Below are positions 5,557 to 11,947 of a stretch of DNA of 11,947 bases, piece by piece. Position numbers and translations under genes: made by a program. Source of the stretch: Bacteroidota bacterium (GTDB lineage Bacteria; Bacteroidota; Ignavibacteria; Kapaibacteriales; UBA2268); contig DAHXMP010000090.1 of NCBI GenBank assembly GCA_027371665.1, positions 1-11,947 of the forward strand. The letters run 5' to 3'. Position 1 is the first letter of the stretch. Each line of letters starts with the position of its first letter. The notes below the pieces were generated by a model. It saw nothing but the letters and a program-made list of their open reading frames with translations. It did no database searches and had not been told where the DNA came from.

Positions 5557-6309
5557 ATGAATATTATTAAAAGATTATTTGAAATAATTAACGGTACGAT
5601 TAATAAATTTGCACTCAGGTTAATATCCGAAAAAGCCGGAACGAAAGCCTGGATTCACAGGCTTATCTGGAGAATCGGAAAAAGAAGCGAAATATTTTAC
5701 CAGGACGGGTTTATTAGAAACTTAGACACAAAAATTTTTTGCAATCCGGATTCCGAATTACAGGATTATGTAAAAGAATTGATTGAAGTGCCCGAAGGCT
5801 CTGTTGTAAAAATTTTGGATGTGGGAGCAGGACCCGTAACAATGCTCGGAAAAAAATTGCAGGTGCGAAAGGTTGAAATAACGGCTGTTGACCCATTGGC
5901 AAACAAATACAACGAAATGTTGATAAAAAACAATATTACTCCTCCTGTAAAAACTAAGGAAGGTTTTGCTGAGAGACTCAGCGAGCAATTTGAAAATGAT
6001 TATTTTGATATAGCACATGCGATTAATAGCCTCGACCATTGTTTTGACCCGGTTAAAGCTCTTGACGAAATGCTGAAAGTTACAAAGAAAGGTTCTTATG
6101 TCGTATTGAAGCACAGTACAAATGAGGCGAAAAAACATAATTACAGCGGATTGCATCAATGGAATTTCTTTGAAGAAGAAGGAATTTTTTATATTAGCAG
6201 TTCCAGGTTAAAAGTAAATGTAAATAAGGAGTTTGAAGAGAAGGCTGAAGTAATTGCAAGAATGATTGATGGAGGTAATTATCTCCTCGTTACATTAAGA
6301 AAAAAATAA
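5557..6309 (+). CDS. Class I SAM-dependent methyltransferase (250 aa)
   Basis: Methyltransferase with a Rossmann core in the middle of the protein. Motif I is ILDVGAGPV (86-94), the acidic end of the second strand is D112 (ITAVDP), and the motif IV region is FDIAHAINSLDHCFDP (150-165), followed by a helix and the strand GSYVVLKHS (179-187). About 80 residues precede motif I and include a basic, partly amphipathic stretch (residues ~1-45) that might bind a membrane or substrate. The substrate cannot be read from sequence. The position between the MNT/HEPN pair (4-nt gap) and gmd (21-nt gap) suggests a sugar or glycan substrate, most likely an O-methylation; a role tied to the HEPN module is less likely. 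No Shine-Dalgarno is seen. The C-terminal region (~195-225, with HQWNFF) is not one I recognise. Confidence 0.85.
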   Translation: MNIIKRLFEIINGTINKFALRLISEKAGTKAWIHRLIWRIGKRSEIFYQDGFIRNLDTKIFCNPDSELQDYVKELIEVPEGSVVKILDVGAGPVTMLGKKLQVRKVEITAVDPLANKYNEMLIKNNITPPVKTKEGFAERLSEQFENDYFDIAHAINSLDHCFDPVKALDEMLKVTKKGSYVVLKHSTNEAKKHNYSGLHQWNFFEEEGIFYISSSRLKVNVNKEFEEKAEVIARMIDGGNYLLVTLRKK

Positions 6310-6330
6310 AAATTAACATAAGAGATATCG

Positions 6331-7485
6331 ATGAAAAAAGCATTAGTGACGGGAATTACAGGGCAGGACGGTTCCTACCTTGCTGAATTTCTTTTATCTA
6401 AGGGATATGAAGTTCACGGTATTATAAGAAGGGCAAGCACATTTAATACACACAGGCTCGACCATATTTACCGTGACCCTTTAGAGCATAAGGTTCATCT
6501 TTTTCTGCATTATGGGGACCTTTCTGACCCGGGCGTGCTCACCGAAATAATTTATAACATAAAGCCTGATGAGGTCTATCACCTTGGGGCACAGAGCCAT
6601 GTAAGGGTCTCATTCGATATGCCGGAGTATACAGGGAATATTACAGGGCTTGGTACGACGAGGATTCTGGAAGCAATAAGGAGAAGCGGGAGTAAGGCAA
6701 AGTTTTACCAGGCATCATCATCGGAACTTTTCGGTTCTGCACCTCCACCACAGAATGAAACGACGCCATTTCATCCGCAAAGCCCTTATGCGATTTCGAA
6801 ATTATATTCTTATTGGTCTGCGGTTAATTATCGAAATGCTTATAATCTTTTTGCCTGCAACGGGATTTTGTTTAATCACGAATCTCCAAGGCGTGGAGAG
6901 ACTTTTGTAACGAGGAAGATTACCCGCGGTATTTCGAGAATTTTTACGGGGATGCATAAAAAAATATTTCTCGGATATTTGGATGCGAAACGCGACTGGG
7001 GTTTTGCCCCGGAATATGTCGAGATGATGTGGCTGATGCTCCGGCAGGAAAAACCCGACGATTATGTCGTAGGTACAGGAGAAAGCCATTCGGTAAGGGA
7101 GTTCATCGAGAGTGCTTTTGGTTACTGCGGAGTCGAAATCGAATGGAAAGGAAAAGGGAGCGAGGAGAAAGGTTTTATAAAGAGCTGTAAAAATTCATTT
7201 GGTAATAATATCAAACCGGGTGAGGAAGTTATTGGGATTGATAAAAGATATTTCAGGCCTACGGAGGTTGATTACCTGCAGGCTGACATATCGAAAGCCC
7301 GCAAACAACTCGGATGGGAACCACGTATTAAATTTTATGATTTGATTAATGTGATGATGGATTATGATTTGGCTTTATGCGGCATCGAAGGTCCGGGAAA
7401 AGGTATTCAAACGGTGAGAGAGAAAGGATTGAACTGGACAGAACATAAATCCGTTGATGTGGGAGTGCCCGAAAATGAAAGATAA
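6331..7485 (+). CDS. gmd: GDP-mannose 4,6-dehydratase (384 aa)
   Basis: Converts GDP-D-mannose to GDP-4-dehydro-6-deoxy-D-mannose with tightly bound NADP+, the first step to GDP-L-fucose and related 6-deoxysugars. It belongs to the extended short-chain dehydrogenases. Visible marks are the nucleotide-binding loop [13 protein letters not shown] (7-19), the NADP-binding stretch IIRRAS (31-36), the catalytic set S130 (Ser where E. coli has Thr132), E132, Y153 and K157 ([14 protein letters not shown]), and the GDP-mannose-contacting [16 protein letters not shown] (182-197). Length and order match the family, with a slightly longer C-terminus. AGAGA (6321-6325) may be its ribosome binding site. 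It overlaps fcl by 11 nt, the usual gmd-fcl pairing. Base composition is higher than that of the later genes (7021-7080 has 31 G/C of 60). Confidence 0.97.
   Translation: MKKALVTGITGQDGSYLAEFLLSKGYEVHGIIRRASTFNTHRLDHIYRDPLEHKVHLFLHYGDLSDPGVLTEIIYNIKPDEVYHLGAQSHVRVSFDMPEYTGNITGLGTTRILEAIRRSGSKAKFYQASSSELFGSAPPPQNETTPFHPQSPYAISKLYSYWSAVNYRNAYNLFACNGILFNHESPRRGETFVTRKITRGISRIFTGMHKKIFLGYLDAKRDWGFAPEYVEMMWLMLRQEKPDDYVVGTGESHSVREFIESAFGYCGVEIEWKGKGSEEKGFIKSCKNSFGNNIKPGEEVIGIDKRYFRPTEVDYLQADISKARKQLGWEPRIKFYDLINVMMDYDLALCGIEGPGKGIQTVREKGLNWTEHKSVDVGVPENER
7461..7465 (+). promoter_or_regulatory. Ribosome binding site deciding the fcl start
   Basis: GGGAG lies 9 nt before the ATG at 7475-7477, inside the end of gmd. 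It favours that ATG over the longer readings from a TTG at 7454 or the ATG at 7457, and the shorter protein begins in register with the GDP-fucose synthase family. Confidence 0.55.
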
Positions 7486-8557
7486 ATTCGATTCAAAAAT
7501 TTATATTGCTGGGCATACGGGGCTTGTTGGCTCGGCTATTCTCAGGAACCTGCAAAGCAAGGGCTATTCAAATTTTGCATTATATCCGATTGAAGAACTC
7601 GATTTAAAAAGACAGAGGCTTGTCGAAGAATTATTTGAAAAAGAAAAGCCCGAATATATTTTTATAGCTGCTGCAAAGGTCGGAGGCATTGTTGCAAACA
7701 ATACATACAAGGCAGAGTTTATTTATGACAATTTGATGATTGCATCCAACATAATTCATTCCGCATATAAATATGGTGTAAAAAAACTGCTGAATCTCGG
7801 CTCGTCATGTATTTATCCAAAATTTGCACCACAGCCGATGAAGGAGGATTATTTGCTGACAGGCGGACTCGAACCTACGAACGAGCCTTATGCCATAGCA
7901 AAGATAGCAGCCATTAAGCTTTGCCGATATTATAACGAGCAGTACGGAACGGATTTTATTTCTGTTATGCCTACAAATTTATATGGGATGAATGATAATT
8001 ATAATCTCGAAACATCGCATGTGTTGCCGGCTTTGGTTCGGAAGATGATTCTTGGAAAATTTCTGCATGAATATAATTTTAATGCTTTGATTGGAGATGT
8101 ATCCCTCTACAGAATAGGGTTCGGTTACGACGAAAAAATCAATAAATCGAATGCGGAGGAAATTATAGATTCATTGGAAAAGATTGGTGTCAGCGGAGAT
8201 TACATTAAAGTTTGGGGAAGCGGTGAAGTTTTCAGGGAATTTCTGCATGTTGAAGATATGGCCGAAGCATGCGTATTTCTGATGGAAAATTATTCGCATA
8301 AAGAAATCGGGGAGTTCATTAATATCGGCACAGGTACGGACATAGCCATAAAAGACCTGGTTTATTTGGTAAAAGAAATTACCGGATACACCGGAGAAAT
8401 TCATTTCGATAAAGATAAGCCTGAAGGTACGCCCAAAAAACTTCTCGACGTAAGCAGATTGATGAATCTCGGCTGGAAGCCGAAAGTAACACTCGAAGAA
8501 GGCATCAAAAAAGTTGTTGCCGATTATTTATCATTGATAAACAATAACAAAAGTTGA
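7475..8557 (+). CDS. fcl: GDP-L-fucose synthase (360 aa)
   Basis: Bifunctional 3,5-epimerase and 4-reductase that turns the Gmd product into GDP-L-fucose using NADPH. Motifs are the nucleotide loop GHTGLVGS (13-20), S110 and C112 in [10 protein letters not shown]139 and K143 in EPYAIAK, and H182 in SHVLPAL. These match E. coli S107, C109, Y136, K140 and H179 with a constant offset of three, so the active site is complete. Compared with the 321-residue E. coli enzyme there is an insertion of about 40 residues between H182 and VWGSG (~200-242), known in other Bacteroidota-type homologues. It overlaps the gmd stop by 11 nt and ends 1 nt before the GT2 gene. Together with gmd it supplies GDP-fucose for the glycan; no recognisable GT10 or GT11 fucosyltransferase is in the window. 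Confidence 0.96.
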   Translation: MKDKFDSKIYIAGHTGLVGSAILRNLQSKGYSNFALYPIEELDLKRQRLVEELFEKEKPEYIFIAAAKVGGIVANNTYKAEFIYDNLMIASNIIHSAYKYGVKKLLNLGSSCIYPKFAPQPMKEDYLLTGGLEPTNEPYAIAKIAAIKLCRYYNEQYGTDFISVMPTNLYGMNDNYNLETSHVLPALVRKMILGKFLHEYNFNALIGDVSLYRIGFGYDEKINKSNAEEIIDSLEKIGVSGDYIKVWGSGEVFREFLHVEDMAEACVFLMENYSHKEIGEFINIGTGTDIAIKDLVYLVKEITGYTGEIHFDKDKPEGTPKKLLDVSRLMNLGWKPKVTLEEGIKKVVADYLSLINNNKS

Positions 8558-8558
8558 G

Positions 8559-9443
8559 ATGACCGGAATTGAGGAAATGAAAATAAAGGGTGTTTCTGTT
8601 GTGCTTGGAAGCTATAACAGAAAGACTTTTCTAATCAATGCCATCGAAAGCATTCGGAATGAACTGAATAATGCGGATTTTCCTCACGAAATAATAGTGG
8701 TTGACGGCGGTTCGGATGACGGCTCTGCTGAGTGGCTCCAAAAGCAAAAAGATATAATTACTATAATTCAGCATAACCGGGGTAAGTATAAAGGGAGGAA
8801 AATCGAGAGGCGTTCATGGGGTTATTTTATGAATTTAGGTTTCAGAGCAGCCCGGGGGAAGTATATTTGTATGTTAAGCGATGATTGCCTTGTAATTCCC
8901 GGAGCGATAAAAAACGGATATGAGAATTTTGAAGGCAACCTGAAAAAAGGCATAAATGCAGGAGCAATGGCTTTCTTCTGGAGAAACTGGCCCGAACAAA
9001 CAAAATATGCCGTGTTTAAATTTTACGGTATTATTACTATTAATCATGGAATGTTTCTGAGAGATGCTTTAGATAAAGTCGGATATATTGACGAAGAAAA
9101 TTACATGTTTTATTCTGCCGATGTGGATTTATCATTTAAGCTCCATAAATTGGGATACGAACTTCTAATATCAGAAAATTCTTTTATAGAACATTATATG
9201 CACGCCAATAATACCAGCAGAAATGACAATCTTACGAGCTATGATAATGACAATAATAATTTTATTTCAAAATGGAAGCAATTATTGCCAAAGATAGATT
9301 ATTCTCCTGAAAACAGAGCAGTACTTGTCGAAAAGGAATATGAAGATACGACTGATACCGTTCTGATTTTTAAAAGGCTCTCAAAGTATGTCAGGTTTAA
9401 ATATAAAATCAGGTCACTTATTTCCGGTAAGAAGAATGTTTGA
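8559..9443 (+). CDS. Family 2 glycosyltransferase (294 aa)
   Basis: GT-A fold, inverting glycosyltransferase that moves a sugar from a nucleotide donor to a growing glycan at the cytoplasmic face of the membrane. The domain spans nearly the whole protein: VSVVLGSYNR (12-21), the second strand EIIVVDGGSDDGS (44-56), the metal-site region YICMLSDDC (102-110) where D108-D109 stand for the DxD, and the acceptor-side ADVDLSFKLHKLGYEL (187-202) with the likely catalytic acid. There are no transmembrane helices. Donor and acceptor cannot be told. The ATG at 8559 lies 1 nt past the fcl stop; an in-frame ATG at 8577 (MKIKGVSV) begins closer to the first strand and is a fair alternative, but neither has a good ribosome binding site. 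It overlaps the next gene by 8 nt. Confidence 0.9.
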   Translation: MTGIEEMKIKGVSVVLGSYNRKTFLINAIESIRNELNNADFPHEIIVVDGGSDDGSAEWLQKQKDIITIIQHNRGKYKGRKIERRSWGYFMNLGFRAARGKYICMLSDDCLVIPGAIKNGYENFEGNLKKGINAGAMAFFWRNWPEQTKYAVFKFYGIITINHGMFLRDALDKVGYIDEENYMFYSADVDLSFKLHKLGYELLISENSFIEHYMHANNTSRNDNLTSYDNDNNNFISKWKQLLPKIDYSPENRAVLVEKEYEDTTDTVLIFKRLSKYVRFKYKIRSLISGKKNV

Positions 9444-10206
9444 ATCGGTTAAGAAAATTTTTCAGAGTAAGGAACCCATAAATAAAAACAGGGATTTGTC
9501 CCTCGCGGCAATAAATTTGTTGAACACAATTAATGAATGTAATACGATTAAATCGAAAAAAGAGGTCGAGGCTGCTATTCAGTTGACTGAATTTCTAGGT
9601 ATCGTTCCACATACAGACAGACAGAAGCATTGGGATACGTTAAAATCTGTTTTTTATATTTTGAAAGATTATAAGCCGGAGAATCCTGTGCTTGATGCAG
9701 GCGGAGGGCCTGACAGCGTTGTTTTAAGCACATTGCATAAATTTGGTTTTAAAAAATTATATGCCTGCGATATGGTTGACCTGAATCAAACCACAAAGAG
9801 CATTGAACCGGAGATAAATTTCAGTGTACAAAATATTGAAAACACAAATTATTCAAATGAATTTTTTCAGGCTGTAACCTGTCTTTCAGTGATTGAACAT
9901 GGCGTTTATATTGAGAAATTTTTTAAAGAGATGAAAAGGATTCTCAAAACAAATGGACTGCTGCTGATAACAACTGATTATTGGAGCGAATATATTGATT
10001 GCCAGGGGATTTATTTTTATGGCGCTGACCAACCTGAAATGAAAATTTTTCAGAAAAGGGAAATTGAAGAAGTTTGTAGGATAGCTGAAATCCAAGGTTT
10101 TGAATTATGCAGTCCGTTAAGAGCGGAATCTTATGAAAAAGCTATTCGATGGGATGCAGTTGACAGGGAGTTTACTTTCATTTTTCTTGCATTTAAAAAA
10201 TTGTGA
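9436..10206 (+). CDS. Class I SAM-dependent methyltransferase (256 aa)
   Basis: Second methyltransferase of the cluster, distinct from the first. Motif I is VLDAGGGPDS (85-94), followed by the strand KLYACDMVD (107-115), motif IV AVTCLSVIEHG (146-156) and motif VI GLLLITTDYW (174-183), the Methyltransf_11/23 pattern. The N-terminal 80 residues are helical and charged. A longer frame from an ATG at 9388 would overlap the GT2 gene by 56 nt; I prefer the ATG at 9436, whose 8-nt overlap (ATGTTTGA) is typical of coupled genes and which follows an A/G-rich stretch. The next gene starts 3 nt after the stop. It probably methylates a sugar of the same glycan; that is inference from neighbours. Confidence 0.87.
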   Translation: MFESVKKIFQSKEPINKNRDLSLAAINLLNTINECNTIKSKKEVEAAIQLTEFLGIVPHTDRQKHWDTLKSVFYILKDYKPENPVLDAGGGPDSVVLSTLHKFGFKKLYACDMVDLNQTTKSIEPEINFSVQNIENTNYSNEFFQAVTCLSVIEHGVYIEKFFKEMKRILKTNGLLLITTDYWSEYIDCQGIYFYGADQPEMKIFQKREIEEVCRIAEIQGFELCSPLRAESYEKAIRWDAVDREFTFIFLAFKKL

Positions 10207-10209
10207 ATC

Positions 10210-11355
10210 ATGGCAGAATCTGAAAAGAAAATAGTTGGGATTTTTCCGAATCCTTATGCAAAAGATGAGTGGAATACAGTAATGCATCCGGTGTTGTCTT
10301 ATTGGGCAAATTCATTGGTACAGGCTGGATGGCAGATTGTTGGATTGGAAACGGATGACCTTACGGAAATTGAGTTATTAAAACAAAAGAAATTAGATGC
10401 AATTATTATTCATTGGACGGAAACGTTGACAGTAATATTTATGAATAGATTTTTGTTGGGACGGATTCTGACATCCAGATTATCAAGACTTGTTCCGAAT
10501 TTTGTAAAAAACAGAGTTTCAATTATGCTGATTCCAAAAGTGGTGAAAGAAATTGATGATTGGGCAAAGGCTGTTTCGGTTTTAAATATAAAAATATTTT
10601 TTCAAATTCACGAGCTTGTATCTCATGGCTTTGTGAAGCCAGGACTGGCAGAGTGCGACAAATACTTAAAGAAAAAAATATTCGATATTTGTTCGGGTTT
10701 TATTTCTTTGGAAGAGTCCTCTGTGAAATATATTTTTAACTATTACAAGACGAAAAAACCATATGTGGTGGCATACCTGGGGGATTATGCCGATTTTCAT
10801 GGTGAAAAAATTGGAAAAAAAGAGGCAAGGGAGAATCTCGGTTTAAAGGATTGTAATAATATTATATCATATATTGGTACAGTTAGGAAAAACAGAAATC
10901 CCTCTGAAACAGTTGATAGTTTTCTTAAAATAGCTGATAGAAATGATGTACTGATAGTTGCAGGGTTAGGTACGGGAAAATATGTAAAAAATAAAAGGGA
11001 AAATATTATTATATATGACGGATTGATTCCTAATAAGCAGTTTAGAGATATATTTTGTGCTTCAGATTTTATTATTAATGACGGCCGTAAATATATGACA
11101 TCAGCTATAGTCAGAACTGCGATGAGTTATGGGGTTCCGGTCATTGTCAGGCATTATGGAGCATCAATTGATATGGCAAAAGATGCCTCGATAATAATCG
11201 AAGAGAATGATGACGGATTAACTAAAGCCATACAACAGGCAATAACAATTAACAGCGAAGAATATGATAAAATGAGGCGGGAAGCTGAATCGAGAAATGC
11301 TGAGCGTATATGGGGACAGTATGGCAAAGCTTTTAATGAACTATATATATCTTAG
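10210..11355 (+). CDS. GT-B type glycosyltransferase, GT4-like (381 aa)
   Basis: Likely retaining glycosyltransferase with two Rossmann-like domains. N-terminal domain: KKIVGIFPNPY (6-16), the strand AIIIHWTETL (64-73) and FFQIHELVSHG (130-140), a place where GT4-like enzymes often carry HE. C-terminal nucleotide-binding domain: ISYIGTVRKNRNP (219-231), VLIVAGLGTG (247-256), then ASDFIINDGRKYMTSAIVRTA...YGVPVIV (284-313), which corresponds to the GT4 motif before the EAMA.G.PVI block, with RTAMSYG in place of the usual Glu-Ala. The canonical EX7E motif is therefore not clear, and the family is uncertain (GT4 or a relative such as a mannosyltransferase group). A basic, hydrophobic stretch (~76-110) could bind the membrane. 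It is notably A/T-rich (10681-10740 has 18 G/C of 60). Confidence 0.8.
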   Translation: MAESEKKIVGIFPNPYAKDEWNTVMHPVLSYWANSLVQAGWQIVGLETDDLTEIELLKQKKLDAIIIHWTETLTVIFMNRFLLGRILTSRLSRLVPNFVKNRVSIMLIPKVVKEIDDWAKAVSVLNIKIFFQIHELVSHGFVKPGLAECDKYLKKKIFDICSGFISLEESSVKYIFNYYKTKKPYVVAYLGDYADFHGEKIGKKEARENLGLKDCNNIISYIGTVRKNRNPSETVDSFLKIADRNDVLIVAGLGTGKYVKNKRENIIIYDGLIPNKQFRDIFCASDFIINDGRKYMTSAIVRTAMSYGVPVIVRHYGASIDMAKDASIIIEENDDGLTKAIQQAITINSEEYDKMRREAESRNAERIWGQYGKAFNELYIS

Positions 11356-11364
11356 ACTTGAATT

Positions 11365-11947
11365 ATGTTTGGAAAGCTGGATAAGAATCCCTTAGCATTA
11401 TGGATTTATAGAAATACTGCAGAAAAAAGTACTGTGGGAAGAACAAATGATTCAACTCGTGTGGAATGGGTGAGAAATCAATTAAAAATAATTCCTGAAG
11501 GAAGTACAATACTTGACGCCGGAGCAGGAGAGCTAAGATATAAAGAATTATGTTCACATTTAAATTATATTTCGCAGGATTTTGCGCAGTATGACGGAAA
11601 GGGGGATGGTTCGGGTTTACAGATGGGTAAGTGGGATCAGTCAAGGATAGATATAATCAGTGATATAACAAAGATACCAATGACAGATGGATCATTCGAT
11701 GCTATAATGTGTATCGAGGTACTTGAACATGTTCCTGACCCAATTTTAGTATTGAAAGAATTTTCAAGACTTCTGAAAAATGGAGGTAAATTAATACTGA
11801 CAGCTCCATTTAACAGTTTAACGCATTTTGCCCCATATCACTTTTCAACGGGATTCAACGTTTATTTTTATGAAACTCATCTTCCAGAGCATGGATTTCA
11901 CATTATTGAAATTGTTCCTAATGGAAATTATTTTGAATATATTGCAC
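11365..11947 (+). CDS. Class I SAM-dependent methyltransferase, 3' end beyond the window
   Basis: Partial gene; 194 codons are read from the ATG at 11365-11367 without a stop until the window ends. It starts 9 nt after the stop of the GT-B gene. Motif I is ILDAGAGELRY (49-59), the second strand has SQDFAQY (70-76), the conserved ITKIPMTDGSFDAIMCIEVLEHV region (101-123) is a textbook Methyltransf_11 motif IV, followed by RLLKNGGKLILTAPF (135-149). The later ASPs and aromatic-rich segment (FAPYHFSTGFNVYFYE) is typical of the post-core region of sugar O-methyltransferases in glycan loci. It is the third methyltransferase of the string, and substrate and full length are unknown. An antisense open frame at 11363-11644 is its shadow. 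Confidence 0.88.
   Translation, partial: MFGKLDKNPLALWIYRNTAEKSTVGRTNDSTRVEWVRNQLKIIPEGSTILDAGAGELRYKELCSHLNYISQDFAQYDGKGDGSGLQMGKWDQSRIDIISDITKIPMTDGSFDAIMCIEVLEHVPDPILVLKEFSRLLKNGGKLILTAPFNSLTHFAPYHFSTGFNVYFYETHLPEHGFHIIEIVPNGNYFEYIA

Larger units (their letters stand above)
4849..11947 (+). other. Predicted single transcription unit: MNT/HEPN plus glycan genes
   Basis: Nine consecutive plus-strand genes have these spacings: overlap 34 nt, gaps of 4 and 21 nt, overlap 11, gap 1, overlap 8, gaps of 3 and 9. No hairpin with a T tract was seen between any pair. A common transcript starting in 4770-4848 is therefore likely, though internal promoters cannot be excluded, mainly before gmd. Confidence 0.6.

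Noticed and set aside
7454..7474. Longer start for fcl from a TTG at 7454 or ATG at 7457.
   Set aside because: A GGGAG site correctly spaced before the ATG at 7475 and the family N-terminus favour the shorter protein.
9388..9435. Sixteen-residue longer start for the second methyltransferase.
   Set aside because: It would give a 56-nt overlap with the GT2 gene; the ATG at 9436 gives an ordinary 8-nt overlap. It cannot be fully excluded.
11363..11644. 93-codon minus-strand frame at the right end.
   Set aside because: The plus strand encodes a methyltransferase with intact motifs over the same bases and is open to the window end.
1..11947. CRISPR arrays, rRNA or tRNA genes, insertion sequences with transposase.
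   Set aside because: No regularly spaced repeats of CRISPR type, no RNA-gene cores and no transposase frame were seen on either strand.

Overview
The window looks like chromosomal DNA of a low-GC member of the Bacteroidota/Ignavibacteriota (FCB) branch. The evidence is indirect: an integrase with the short N-terminal arm domain typical of that group, few strong Shine-Dalgarno sites, a TAnnTTTG promoter box of Bacteroidota type, and A/T-rich spacers. I cannot name a species.

The left part is read on the minus strand. A tyrosine recombinase (121-1215) is followed by about 535 bp of non-coding DNA (1216-1751) full of repeats: three copies of a 10-bp motif beside the integrase start, a ~109-bp palindromic MITE-like unit with a plus-strand terminator hairpin at its centre, a 53-nt hairpin, and a three-unit 8-nt tandem repeat. 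Then come a RelA/SpoT-type alarmone enzyme (1752-4007) whose HD hydrolase motif is altered, a small cupin (4082-4348) and a CoA-binding protein (4368-4769). The last three probably form one transcription unit starting near 4770-4848. The integrase and the repeat-rich spacer may mark the border of a mobile element next to the relA 3' end, but no attachment site could be proven.

The right part (4849-11947) is read on the plus strand as one very compact gene string, with gaps of 1-21 nt or short overlaps. It opens with a two-gene MNT nucleotidyltransferase/HEPN module of the type VII toxin-antitoxin class, with its signature motifs intact. It continues with a SAM methyltransferase, gmd and fcl (GDP-mannose to GDP-L-fucose), a GT2 glycosyltransferase, a second SAM methyltransferase, a GT-B glycosyltransferase and a third methyltransferase cut off by the window edge. 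This reads as part of a surface polysaccharide (O-antigen, capsule or exopolysaccharide) locus that makes GDP-fucose and probably transfers and O-methylates sugars. No polymerase, flippase or exporter lies in the window, so the cluster must continue to the right.

The points most worth a second look are the apparent HepT-MntA module at the head of the glycan operon without a visible terminator, the three different methyltransferases interleaved with sugar genes, the HD-to-HN change in the alarmone enzyme, and the structured repeats between the integrase and relA.
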